64,000 bases of DNA from Streptomyces yatensis. Lineage in GTDB: Bacteria > Actinomycetota > Actinomycetes > Streptomycetales > Streptomycetaceae. Shown in pieces: positions 1 to 8,472 of the stretch; within the stretch, counting starts at the first letter, position 1; each line of letters begins with the position of its first letter. Position numbers and translations under genes: made by a program. The DNA is taken from NCBI RefSeq assembly GCF_018069625.1, contig NZ_CP072941.1, positions 6,758,001 to 6,822,000 of the forward strand, given 5' to 3'. The notes under the pieces were generated by a model. The model had not been told where the DNA came from and ran no database searches. It worked only from the letters and a program-made list of their open reading frames with translations.

Positions 1-202
1 ACGAGGATCCGCCGCCCGACGACGAGGAGCCCCCGACCGGCCCGCCCTGCCCGGTGATCCCGGTGGGCGGTGAGGCCACCAGCCCCTGCGGTGAGACGAC
101 CGGGGCCATACCGCAGACATCGCAGTACAGCTCACCTCCGCCCACGTCCTCGTAGGACCCGCCGCAGTCACGCCGCTGGCAGGCGGCGACCGCCGCAGTC
201 AT
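1..202 (-). CDS. pknG: PknG-like serine/threonine protein kinase, N-terminal part only
   Basis: Only the first 67 codons are present; the rest lies beyond the left edge. The visible part begins with a cysteine-rich metal-binding segment (Cys8, Cys13, Cys27, Cys30, with CxxC at 27-30), followed by a Gly/Ser/Pro-rich linker. This is the rubredoxin/zinc-ribbon-like N-terminus expected of PknG, which in the family precedes the kinase domain and a TPR tail. The ATG overlaps the upstream stop as ATGA, so translation is probably coupled. In mycobacteria glnX-glnH-pknG signals amino-acid supply through GarA phosphorylation. The same order upstream here supports the assignment, although no kinase motif is inside the window. 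Confidence 0.75.
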   Translation of the reverse strand, partial: MTAAVAACQRRDCGGSYEDVGGGELYCDVCGMAPVVSPQGLVASPPTGITGQGGPVGGSSSSGGGSS

Positions 203-1524
203 TTCGTGCCTCCCTCGATACCTTCGTCGGCCGGGCCCGTCTGGCGTGGCACCAGGGCCTCGGCCGCCGCCCGCTGATAGCGCAGCACGGCCTGCTCGGC
301 CGCCCGCAGATCACACGGGGCGCTCCACAGCATCCGGCGGGCCACGTCATACCGCTCCACCAGCATCGGATCCTCCGCCATGCCGTGGCGGGCGACCTTC
401 GCCTTGTACGCGTCGAGACGGCCGCGCAGCTCGGCGCGGACCGCCAGCGGCGCGGTGACCGCGGTCAACGACTCGCGGGCCCGCAGCAATTCGTCGTCGG
501 CGCGCTGCTCCAGGCTCTCCAGCAGCGGCGAGAGCCGGTGCCACTGGGAGCGCCTGCGGTAGTCGGCGGCGGCGACCAGCTGCTCGTGCAGCGCCGTCGG
601 CGGGCCGCTGACGGCCGGAACCTCCGACGCCGCGATCTTCGCGAGCACCTCACCGCGCGCCTGGCGCGCCTCCGCCAGGGTGCGATCGGCGCGGGAGAGC
701 ACATCCCGCAGCCGCATCAGCCGCCGCTCGGCGTCCTGCCGCACGTCCAGGACCGCCTCGATCTCCCGTCGCACATCCTCCAGGGCGCGGGCGGAGCGGT
801 CATAGCGCTGGGTGTCGGGGCTGCCGCCGCCGGGCGCGGAGCTGCCGCCGGCCGGTTTCCAGAAGGCGAGCGGGTCGGAGACCACCTCGGCGCGCAGCGC
901 GGTCAGCTCGGCGGTGATCTGCTCCAGATCGTCCCCCGAGGGGTGCTCACCGGGGCGCACTCCGACGGAGTGGGCGAGCGAACGGGTGCGGTGCAGCTCG
1001 GCGGAGAGCATGTCGATCCGGGCGGGCAGCGCGGACCATACGGCGTCGGCGCTGACGATGACGCCAAGGGCCTCGGCGTACCAGCGGTTCATCCGGTCGA
1101 CCAGCCGGTCCAGGCTCAACTCCTCGCTGAGCAGGGGCGAGCCGCCGAGGGTGGCGCTGCTGGGCAGGGTGATCGCGGTGCCGCACAGCAGCTCGGTGAG
1201 CTCGGTCAGCTCTTCCTGCGTCGGCCAGCGGTGACGGGAGCGCAGCTCGCGGGCGCGGGTGAGGGCCTCGGAGTACGCGTCGAAGTAGCTCCACAGGAGA
1301 GAGATGGCCTGCTCGGTGGTGGACCACCGGTCCTTGGTGACGCCCGTGAGCTCGGCGCCCTCGAGAAGCCTTCTGCCCGCGTGGTCCTGGAGGGCGAGCA
1401 GCGAGGACTCGATCGCCTCGTGCTCGGCGGCGAGCTTCGCCAGCGCGCGGTCCACCTCCTCACGGCCCATGACCGGGCCGTCGGGTGCCCCCGCGAAGCT
1501 GGGGAAGGGTCCCGGGACCCCCAT
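199..1524 (-). CDS. Coiled-coil protein of unknown function between glnH and pknG
   Basis: A 441-residue protein I cannot assign to a named family. It has no signal peptide or membrane segment. Residues about 20-115 and 230-330 are rich in charged and leucine-rich helical stretches (many Glu-Arg-Ala heptad-like runs), suggesting an elongated coiled-coil cytoplasmic protein. An Ala/Gly/Ser-rich patch sits near residue 225. The ATG is preceded by a good GGAGAGGTG ribosome binding site, and the stop overlaps the pknG start (ATGA). The gene lies 128 bp after glnH on the same strand, so it may have its own promoter while staying in the unit. Mycobacterial glnX-glnH-pknG operons lack it, so an adaptor or scaffold role in PknG signalling is inference. 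Confidence 0.85.
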   Translation of the reverse strand: MGVPGPFPSFAGAPDGPVMGREEVDRALAKLAAEHEAIESSLLALQDHAGRRLLEGAELTGVTKDRWSTTEQAISLLWSYFDAYSEALTRARELRSRHRWPTQEELTELTELLCGTAITLPSSATLGGSPLLSEELSLDRLVDRMNRWYAEALGVIVSADAVWSALPARIDMLSAELHRTRSLAHSVGVRPGEHPSGDDLEQITAELTALRAEVVSDPLAFWKPAGGSSAPGGGSPDTQRYDRSARALEDVRREIEAVLDVRQDAERRLMRLRDVLSRADRTLAEARQARGEVLAKIAASEVPAVSGPPTALHEQLVAAADYRRRSQWHRLSPLLESLEQRADDELLRARESLTAVTAPLAVRAELRGRLDAYKAKVARHGMAEDPMLVERYDVARRMLWSAPCDLRAAEQAVLRYQRAAAEALVPRQTGPADEGIEGGTK

Positions 1525-1652
1525 CGATCACCTCTCCATGTCCGTAACCGTTGTGTGATCCGTCTGCAGCGTCATCCCTACGCGTGTGAGGCGGGTGCTA
1601 ATCCTTGCCGGTCCGTGATCCTCGCTCGTCCCCGATGTGTCCGGGTCCGGCG

Positions 1653-2696
1653 CTAGTCCTTGTATTCGGGGGCGGGTGGTGCCGGATTCTCCTGTGCCGT
1701 GCTGAAGTCCTTGGCGAGCCACTTCTGGTAGGCCTGCATCCAGGGGCTGCCGGCACCGCCCTGGCGGTAGTTCTCCAGAACCTTGTTGACCCGGCGTACC
1801 AGGTCGTCGTCGTCCTTGTTCATCGCCACGCCGTAGAGCTCATCGGTGAATCGCGAGCCGACCAGCTTGACGGAGGGGTCCTGGGCCGCCTGGCCGGCCG
1901 CCAGCGCATTGTCGGTGATCACCGCGTCCACCTCGCCGAGTTGCAGCCTGACCAGGCAGTCCAGCTGGTTGGGAACGGGCTTGACCTTGATCGCGCCCAG
2001 ATGCTCGGCCCCGGTGTCCGGCTTGTCCAGCTCGGCCTCGGCGGTGGAACCCTGCGCGGTGCAGACCTTCTTGCCGCGCAGGGTCTTGTTGTAGCCGGTG
2101 ATGGACGAGTCGTCGGCGACCAGCACCTGCTGCCCGGCCTGGAAGTACGCGGTGGAGAACGCGACGTCCTTGATCCGGTCGCAGTTGATGGTCATGGTGC
2201 GCACCACCACGTCCACCTTGCCCTGCTGCAGGGCCTTGATGCGCTGACTGGTGGGTATGGTGCGGAAGATGACCGCGTCCGGATCGCCGAATATGTCCTC
2301 GGCTATCGCGCGCACCAGGTCGATGTCGAAGCCGGTGAGGTCGCCGGTGGCCGGATCGCGGTATCCCCAGCGGTAGCTGTTCTGGTCGACGCCGGCGATC
2401 AGCTTGTTGAGCTTGTGGCCGTTGACCTCACGGTTCTTGATCCGCTTGATGGCCGGTCCGCTGGCGCTGGACGGGCGCAGGCTCGCCTCGGGATTGCGGC
2501 AGCTGTCCGCCGCGGCCTCGGCCTCGGCACCGGTCCGCATCGTCTGCGGACGCGCCGCACCGCCCTTGGTGTCGCCGTGGCCGCCGTCGTCCATCATCGC
2601 CGGTACCGCGATGGCCGTGGCCACGCCCAGGGCGCATACCGTCACCGCGGCGGCCGATCGCAGCGATCGCATGCTTCCGCCCCCCATCGTCCTCAT
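1653..2696 (-). CDS. glnH: GlnH-like amino-acid-binding protein (periplasmic-binding fold)
   Basis: A 347-residue extracytoplasmic substrate-binding protein of the bacterial SBP_bac_3 type. Residues about 10-35 are a hydrophobic signal or anchor with no canonical lipobox. Residues about 85-330 carry the two-lobe fold, with GFDIDLVRAIAEDIFG early and a paired-cysteine region around the middle. In mycobacteria GlnH senses Asp/Glu/Asn and passes the signal through GlnX to PknG. The start is the ATG whose last bases overlap the glnX stop (ATGA); two internal ATGs at codons 4 and 9 are possible. No ABC permease or ATPase is adjacent, which favours sensing over transport. Confidence 0.88.
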   Translation of the reverse strand: MRTMGGGSMRSLRSAAAVTVCALGVATAIAVPAMMDDGGHGDTKGGAARPQTMRTGAEAEAAADSCRNPEASLRPSSASGPAIKRIKNREVNGHKLNKLIAGVDQNSYRWGYRDPATGDLTGFDIDLVRAIAEDIFGDPDAVIFRTIPTSQRIKALQQGKVDVVVRTMTINCDRIKDVAFSTAYFQAGQQVLVADDSSITGYNKTLRGKKVCTAQGSTAEAELDKPDTGAEHLGAIKVKPVPNQLDCLVRLQLGEVDAVITDNALAAGQAAQDPSVKLVGSRFTDELYGVAMNKDDDDLVRRVNKVLENYRQGGAGSPWMQAYQKWLAKDFSTAQENPAPPAPEYKD

Positions 2697-4102
2697 CGGT
2701 ACTCCGACAGTCTGCGGCCTATGCCCAGCACCGCGCCCGCGGCTCCCAGCACGGCCAGCACCCCGGCGCCCAGTGCCATGGCGGTGAGCGCGCCGCGTCC
2801 GTCGTCGGCGGCCTGCTGGAACTCCCGCTGCTCGTGGGCGAGGGCCTCGGCCAGCTGGCTGTCCACCGCGTCGAAGGACTCGCCGGTGCTGTCCTTGGCG
2901 CCGATGACCTTGGTCAGCGCCGTCTTGTAGTCGCCCCCGTCGTCGGCGGTGCGGGCGGCCTTGTGCCGCACCTGCCACTCCTTGACCCGGTCGGCGGCCT
3001 TGTCCAGCGGCTCCCGGCCCTCGTCGTCGTCCGCGAGGGCGCGCGCCCTGTCCAGCAGGCTGCCCTCTGCGGGGCTGCCGCCGGACGACTTCCCCACGAG
3101 CGCGGACATCCGCGAGCCGTAGCTGACCTCGTAGGCGTCCTTGCCCTTGTTGGCGCCGTCCTCGTCGACGACGACCGCGCCGCGCGCCACCAGGGTCAGA
3201 TTCTCGTCGGCGCGGGCCCGCAGGGAGTCGATCCGCGCCTCGTTGAGCACCTGGAGGGACTTCGCCCCGTGGTCGTTGGAGTCGCTGAGCTCGGTGCTGG
3301 CGACCGCATGGCCGACCACCAGCCACAGCATCACCACCGTGGAGGCGGCCGTGGCGGCGAGCATGCCGTGGTTGAGCACCCGGTTCGTCCGCTGGTAGTG
3401 GCGGCGCTGGGCCCACCCCAGCGCGCCCAGGGCGACCAGGCCGGTGCCGATCGCCACCCACGGCCATGCCTCGGCGTCCTCGTAGTCATCCCCGAGACGG
3501 GCGGTCTCGGCCTGGTAGAGCCTGCCCGCGGCGGGCAGCAGCCGGCTGCGCATGGTGTCGTTGGCATAGCGCAGATAGGCGCCGCCCAGCGGCAGCCCCT
3601 GGCGGTTGTTGGCGCGCGCGGAGTCGACCAGGCCGGTGTAGACCGGCAGCAGCTGGTTGATCTTCCGTATCTCCTCGCGGGCGGAGGCCGAGCCACCGGT
3701 ATTGGCGGCGGCGCTCACCAGCAGCTCGGAGGCGGTGTCGATGTCCTGCACATAGCGCTTGCGGACCTGGGCGGGCTCCTGGCCGCCCGCCAGGAAGCCC
3801 CTGGTCGCCGTGGTGTCCGCGTCGGCCAGGGAGCGGTAGATCTGCGCCGCGTCGGCGCTCAGCGGCTGGCTGCGCTCGGCCACGGCGTCCGCCGCGGTCT
3901 GCCGGTCGGAGACCTGCCAGGCCGTGACCGCGCCGAACGCGACCACCAGCGCGGCCAGCACGGCCCCGATGACGCGCAGCCGGCCGGGCTCGGTCGTCGC
4001 CGCCGCCCGCGCCCGGTCGAGCCCTTCACGCCACGCGGTCCGCGGCGGGGCCGCGGGCGCGGGTGGCGGCGCGGCTCTGCCGGTGGTCGGCGGGTATGAC
4101 AC
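2693..4102 (-). CDS. glnX: GlnX-like four-helix membrane sensor protein
   Basis: A 469-residue membrane protein with a Pro/Ala-rich cytoplasmic N-terminus. Predicted membrane helices lie at about 44-64, 213-232, 245-265 and 438-460, enclosing two extracytoplasmic loops of roughly 145 and 170 residues made mostly of helix. This matches the tetraspanning GlnX that links GlnH to PknG in mycobacteria. The start is GTG, 4 nt after a strong GGGGGAGGTCTT site; the stop overlaps the glnH ATG. It is the first gene of the operon, so the promoter should lie in the 134-bp gap before csnK, where I saw no convincing -35/-10 pair. Confidence 0.85.
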   Translation of the reverse strand: MSYPPTTGRAAPPPAPAAPPRTAWREGLDRARAAATTEPGRLRVIGAVLAALVVAFGAVTAWQVSDRQTAADAVAERSQPLSADAAQIYRSLADADTTATRGFLAGGQEPAQVRKRYVQDIDTASELLVSAAANTGGSASAREEIRKINQLLPVYTGLVDSARANNRQGLPLGGAYLRYANDTMRSRLLPAAGRLYQAETARLGDDYEDAEAWPWVAIGTGLVALGALGWAQRRHYQRTNRVLNHGMLAATAASTVVMLWLVVGHAVASTELSDSNDHGAKSLQVLNEARIDSLRARADENLTLVARGAVVVDEDGANKGKDAYEVSYGSRMSALVGKSSGGSPAEGSLLDRARALADDDEGREPLDKAADRVKEWQVRHKAARTADDGGDYKTALTKVIGAKDSTGESFDAVDSQLAEALAHEQREFQQAADDGRGALTAMALGAGVLAVLGAAGAVLGIGRRLSEYR

Positions 4103-4236
4103 AAGACCTCCCCCTTGGCCCGGATTCCGTAGTTGGTGTCGCGGTCGGTGTCGCAGCAGTATGGACCGCGGCGCCAGGAGAGGTCACCGGTCGAGCCTGG
4201 ATCTTGTTCGGATCGCGATCTTCCCTCCCCTTTTCA

Positions 4237-5337
4237 TTACGCTTCGGACGGACTTTCGGTTCCACTTTCCGCGTCATCAGCTGGGGCGTAGTGCGCGCGC
4301 AGCCGGGCGTACGCCGCCTCGGGCGCGCCGGTGCGGTCCAGGCCCAGCAGCGCGGCGCCCAGCACCGGCGGTGCGGTGACCACCCGCGGCTCGGCCTTCG
4401 GGGCGCGCTCCGCCAGCAGTTCGCGGATCCGGTCGTCCAGCAGCGGATGGCGGGCCGCGAGCACCCCGCCGCCCAGCACCACCGGTGTCTCCTCGCCCAG
4501 CAGATCGAGGCGGCCGAGGGCGACCGCGGCCATGGTCACCACCTCCTCCGCCTGGCGGTCGACGATCGCCCGGGCGATCTCGTCGCCGGCGTCGGCCACC
4601 GCGAAGAGCACCGGCGTCAGCTCATGCCGCCGGGCCGCGTCCAGCCGGCCCAGATGCAGCGCCTCGATCAGCTCGTACATGGTGGTCAGGCCGAACTGCG
4701 CGGGCAGGGCGCGGGCCAGCTCGGTCGGCTCGCCGCGGCCGTCCTCCGCACGCGCCGCCCACCACAGCGCCTCCTCCGACAGATAGCCCCCGCCGCCCCA
4801 GTCGCCGGAGATCCGGCCGATGGCGGGGAAGCGGGCCACCCGGCCGCCGTGGCCGATCCCGGCGCAGTTGATGCCCGCGCCGCAGACCACGGAGACGCCG
4901 GTCGGCTCGCCGTCGTCGGCGACCCCGGCCCGCAGCAGGGCGAAGGTGTCGTTGGCGACCGTGACGGTGGCGCCCCAGCCGCGCTCGGCCAGTACGCCCG
5001 TCAGCTCCTCCTCCTCGCTGGGCAGATCGGCGTTGGCCAGGCACGCCGAGATATGCCCCACGCGCGGTGGGCCGGACCCGCCCGCCTGCCGCGCCGCCTC
5101 CTCCACCAGCGGCGCGAGCGAGCCGACCGCGGCCTCGGCGCCCACGACGGGCGGCCGGAAGCCGCCGCCGCGGGCCGCGCCGAGGACGGAGCCGTCCGGA
5201 CCGACGAGCGCGACATCGGTCTTGCTGTTGCCCGCGTCGATCGCCAGGACCGACGGCTCCGGCGCGGAAGCGGCGGAATCGGAGGCAGGGGACGAAGGGG
5301 AAGGAGAGGGGGTCGATACGGACTGGGTCAGGCCCAC
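4237..5337 (-). CDS. csnK: CsnK: BadF/BcrA-type amino-sugar kinase of the chitosan-oligosaccharide operon
   Basis: A 366-residue ATP-dependent kinase of the BadF/BadG/BcrA/BcrD (N-acetylglucosamine kinase-like) fold. An Ala/Ser/Pro tail of about 27 residues precedes the phosphate-1 motif VLAIDAGNSKTDVALVG. A second Gly-rich motif (VVCGAGINCAG) lies mid-protein and an adenosine-type VVLGGGVLAA near the C-terminus. It would phosphorylate glucosamine (or oligomers) released from imported chitosan fragments. The GTG start lies within the last 10 nt of csnH, so translation is probably coupled. It is the last gene of the operon. Substrate is inferred from the operon, not from the sequence. Confidence 0.85.
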   Translation of the reverse strand: MGLTQSVSTPSPSPSSPASDSAASAPEPSVLAIDAGNSKTDVALVGPDGSVLGAARGGGFRPPVVGAEAAVGSLAPLVEEAARQAGGSGPPRVGHISACLANADLPSEEEELTGVLAERGWGATVTVANDTFALLRAGVADDGEPTGVSVVCGAGINCAGIGHGGRVARFPAIGRISGDWGGGGYLSEEALWWAARAEDGRGEPTELARALPAQFGLTTMYELIEALHLGRLDAARRHELTPVLFAVADAGDEIARAIVDRQAEEVVTMAAVALGRLDLLGEETPVVLGGGVLAARHPLLDDRIRELLAERAPKAEPRVVTAPPVLGAALLGLDRTGAPEAAYARLRAHYAPADDAESGTESPSEA

Positions 5338-6590
5338 GCCAGATGCTCCCGGTTGTGCGCGATGAGGTCGTCGGTCAGCTTCTCGGCGTATTCGATCTGG
5401 CCGATGAGGGGGTGGGCCAGCAGCGCCTGGAAGACCCGCTCCCGGCCGCCCTTCAACGCCGCCTCCAGCGCCAGGTGTTCGTACGCCGTGACATTGGCGA
5501 CCAGACCGGCGAACAGGGGCTCGAGGGGGCGCACGGGCAGTGGCTTCGCGCCCTGTGCGTCGACGGCCGCCGGGACCTCGATCACCGCGTCGTCGGGCAG
5601 GAAGGGCAGGGTGCCGTTGTTGAGCGTATTGACGATCCGCACCTCACCGGTGTCGCCCAGCAGGGACGAGGTGAGATCGACCGCCGCCTCCGAGTAGAAC
5701 GCCCCGCCGCGCTTGCCGAGCAGCTCGGGCTTCTCGTCCAGCGTCGGATCGCCGTACATCTCCAGCAGCTGCCGCTCGATCGCCGCGACCTCCGCCGCCC
5801 GGGACGGCTTGCTGCGCAGCTCCCTCACCACCGCGTCGTGCTGGTAGAAGTAGCGCAGATAGTACGAGGGGACGACGCCGAGCCGGTCCACCAGCGTGCG
5901 CGGCATCCGCAGATCCTCGGCGATCGCCTCGCCGTGCTCCGCGAGCAGCTTGGGCAGCACATCCTCGCCGTCGATGCCGCCGATGCGCACCGCGCGCTCC
6001 CAGGTGAGGTGGTTCAGCCCCACATGCTCCAGCGTCACCTCGCCGGGAGTGACACCCAGCAGCTTCGCGAACTTCCGCTGGAAGCCGATGGCGACATTGC
6101 ACAGGCCGACCGCCCGGTGCCCGGAGGTGAGCAGCGCCCGGGTCACGATCCCGACCGGGTTGGTGAAGTCCACGATCCAGGCGTCGGGGTTGCGGCGGCG
6201 CACCCGCTCGGCGATGTCCAGCACCACCGGGACGGTGCGCAGCGCCTTGGCCAGCCCGCCCGCGCCGGTGGTCTCCTGTCCGACGCAGCCGCACTCCAGC
6301 GGCCAGGTCTCGTCCTGGTTCCGCGCGGCCTGGCCGCCGACCCGCAGCTGCAGCAGGACCGCGTCCGCGCCGTCCACGCCCGCGTCCAGGTCGTCGGTCC
6401 ACGAGATGGTGCCCGGGTGGCCCTGCTTGGCGAAGATCCTGCGCGCCAGCCCGCCGACCAGCTCCAGCCGGTCGGCGGCCGGGTCGATCAGGACGAGCTC
6501 CTCCAGCGGCAGCGCGTCCCGCAACCGGGCGAATCCGTCGATGAGTTCGGGGGTGTAGGTGGATCCGCCCCCCACGACTGCGAGCTTCAA
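5328..6590 (-). CDS. csnH: CsnH: glycoside hydrolase family 4 enzyme (NAD- and metal-dependent)
   Basis: A 420-residue GH4 protein, cytoplasmic. The N-terminus KLAVVGGGSTYTPEL is the GH4 NAD-binding signature. VDFTNPVGIVTRALL and the following GLCNV carry the metal-site region (conserved Asn and Cys), and NHLTW follows. GH4 enzymes cleave glycosides through NAD-dependent oxidation at C3 with a divalent metal, often on 6-phospho sugars. Here the likely substrate is a glucosamine oligosaccharide or its phosphate from CsnEFG and CsnK. The start is a TTG that overlaps the csnG stop (TTGA). It is unusual but is fixed by the NAD motif starting at residue 2. Confidence 0.88.
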   Translation of the reverse strand: MKLAVVGGGSTYTPELIDGFARLRDALPLEELVLIDPAADRLELVGGLARRIFAKQGHPGTISWTDDLDAGVDGADAVLLQLRVGGQAARNQDETWPLECGCVGQETTGAGGLAKALRTVPVVLDIAERVRRRNPDAWIVDFTNPVGIVTRALLTSGHRAVGLCNVAIGFQRKFAKLLGVTPGEVTLEHVGLNHLTWERAVRIGGIDGEDVLPKLLAEHGEAIAEDLRMPRTLVDRLGVVPSYYLRYFYQHDAVVRELRSKPSRAAEVAAIERQLLEMYGDPTLDEKPELLGKRGGAFYSEAAVDLTSSLLGDTGEVRIVNTLNNGTLPFLPDDAVIEVPAAVDAQGAKPLPVRPLEPLFAGLVANVTAYEHLALEAALKGGRERVFQALLAHPLIGQIEYAEKLTDDLIAHNREHLAWA

Positions 6591-7492
6591 CCCTTGACTC
6601 CTGTCAGTGTGACGCCTTCGACGAAGGCTTTCTGAGCGAAGAAGAAGATGATGATGACGGGGGCCATGACGAGCAGGGTCGCGGCCATCGTCAGATTCCA
6701 GTTGACGCTGTGCGCGCTCTTGAAGCTCTCCAGGCCGTAACTGAGCGTCCAGGCGCCCGGATTCTGCGCGGCGTAGATCTGCGGGCCGAAGTAGTCGTTC
6801 CAGCAGTAGAAGAACTGGAAGAGCGCGACGGCCGCGATCCCCGGCTTGGCCATCGGGACCACGATGCGCAGCAGCGTGCCGAGTTCACCGCTGCCGTCGA
6901 CCTTCGCCGATTCCAGGTACTCCCGGGGGATCGTCAGCAGGAACTGCCGCAGCAGAAATATCGAATACGCGTCGCCGAACGCCATCGGGATGATCAGTGG
7001 CCACAGCGAACCCGACAGATGAAGCTGCTGGGCCCAGACCAGATACATCGGGATCACGATCACCTGCGGCGGCAGCATCATCGTGGAGATGACCATGATC
7101 ATGGCGGTGCGGCGGCCGCGGAAGCGGAATTTGGCGAGGGCGTAGGCCACCGGAATGGAGGAACAGACCGTGAACAGGGTGCCGAGCCCGGCGTACATCA
7201 GCGAATTGCGCCACCAGTCCAGGAAGCCCGGAGTGTTGAAGACATCGGCGTAATTCGACCAGTTCCATTCGGTGGGCCAAAGATCGCCGCTCAGCGCCTG
7301 GTCATCGCTCATCACCGAGGTCAGGAAGACGAAGACGAAGGGCAGGATGAAGAAGAGCGCGGCGGCGATGGCGACCGTGTGCACGGCGATCCAGTGCAGC
7401 GCAGCGCGGCGGCGGGCGGCGGGGGCGGGGGAGCGGCCGGCGGCGGGGCGCGCGGGCGCGGATGGCGCCGAGAGGGCGGTGGTGGCGGTCAT
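6587..7492 (-). CDS. csnG: CsnG: ABC sugar transporter permease (MalG type)
   Basis: A 301-residue inner-membrane permease with about six helices after a 30-residue Ala/Pro-rich cytoplasmic tail. The EAA loop is visible as REYLESAKVDGSGELGTL around residue 200, the contact site for the ATPase. It pairs with CsnF to import glucosamine oligosaccharides bound by CsnE. No ATPase gene is in the operon; in Streptomyces such CUT1 importers share the global ATPase MsiK, so MsiK dependence is expected. The stop overlaps the TTG of csnH. Confidence 0.9.
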   Translation of the reverse strand: MTATTALSAPSAPARPAAGRSPAPAARRRAALHWIAVHTVAIAAALFFILPFVFVFLTSVMSDDQALSGDLWPTEWNWSNYADVFNTPGFLDWWRNSLMYAGLGTLFTVCSSIPVAYALAKFRFRGRRTAMIMVISTMMLPPQVIVIPMYLVWAQQLHLSGSLWPLIIPMAFGDAYSIFLLRQFLLTIPREYLESAKVDGSGELGTLLRIVVPMAKPGIAAVALFQFFYCWNDYFGPQIYAAQNPGAWTLSYGLESFKSAHSVNWNLTMAATLLVMAPVIIIFFFAQKAFVEGVTLTGVKG

Positions 7493-7507
7493 GGCGGATC
7501 GGTCCTC

Positions 7508-8461
7508 TCAGTCCTCGGCCGACAGCAGTCCGGCACGCTTGCGCATCAGTAGCGTCGTCACGGCCATCGCGATCGCGAACAGCACGAGCGAGAGCACGCA
7601 GGCGGCTCCGGTGTTGAAGTTCTGGAAGCCGAGCGAGTAGACGAGCTGCGGCACGGTGAGCGTGGAGTGGTCGGGATAGCCGGGCTGGATGACCGATCCG
7701 GGTCCGATGCTGACCCCGGAGGCGAGCTTTCCGGCGACCAGCGCCTGGGTGTAGTACTGCATGGTCTGGACGACACCCGTCACGACCGCGAACATCACGA
7801 TCGGGGTGATCGACGGCCAGGTCACATAGCGGAACTTGTGGAACGCCCCGGCGCCGTCGAGCTCGGCCGCCTCGTACTGCTCCTTGGGCACGTCCAGCAG
7901 GGCCGCCATGAAGATGACCATGAGATCCCCGATGCCCCACAGGGAGAGCAGCACGAGGGACGGCTTGGCCCAGGCCGGGTCGTTGAACCAGTTCGGCGCG
8001 TGGATCCCGATATTCCCGAGGATGTCGTTCACCGGGCCGGTACCGGGATTGAGCAGAAAGACGAAGGCGACGGTGGCCGCCACCGGAGGGGCGAGATAGG
8101 GCAGGTAGAAGGCGGTGCGGAAGAATCCCACCCCGGACTTGATCCTGGTGACCAGCAGTCCGATGCCCAGGCCGAAGACGACCCGCAGTGCCACCATGAC
8201 CACGACCAGCCAGAGCGTATTCCACAGCGCCGGTCCGAACAGCGGCATCTGCTCCAGCACATAGCGCCAGTTGCGCAGCCCCACGAAAGTCGGGGCCTCG
8301 ATCTGGTTGTAGTGCATGAAGGAGAAGTAGACGGTGGCGAGCAGCGGGTAGCCGAAGAAGACGGTGAAGCCGACCAGCCAGGGGGAGAGAAAACCGAGGG
8401 TGCGCAGCCGCTCTCGCCGTGCTTTGCGGCGCAGGGCGGGGGCGTTCGTCAAGGTGGCCAT
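7508..8461 (-). CDS. csnF: CsnF: ABC sugar transporter permease (MalF type)
   Basis: A 317-residue permease with a basic N-terminus (residues 11-20, stop-transfer type) and about six membrane helices. The EAA motif EQYEAAELDGAGAFHKF lies near residue 210. The gene starts 11 bp after csnE and ends 15 bp before csnG, as expected for a CUT1 operon. Its function follows from the CsnE-F-G set: import of chitosan-derived glucosamine oligomers. Confidence 0.9.
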   Translation of the reverse strand: MATLTNAPALRRKARRERLRTLGFLSPWLVGFTVFFGYPLLATVYFSFMHYNQIEAPTFVGLRNWRYVLEQMPLFGPALWNTLWLVVVMVALRVVFGLGIGLLVTRIKSGVGFFRTAFYLPYLAPPVAATVAFVFLLNPGTGPVNDILGNIGIHAPNWFNDPAWAKPSLVLLSLWGIGDLMVIFMAALLDVPKEQYEAAELDGAGAFHKFRYVTWPSITPIVMFAVVTGVVQTMQYYTQALVAGKLASGVSIGPGSVIQPGYPDHSTLTVPQLVYSLGFQNFNTGAACVLSLVLFAIAMAVTTLLMRKRAGLLSAED

Positions 8462-8472
8462 ATCGCACTCCG

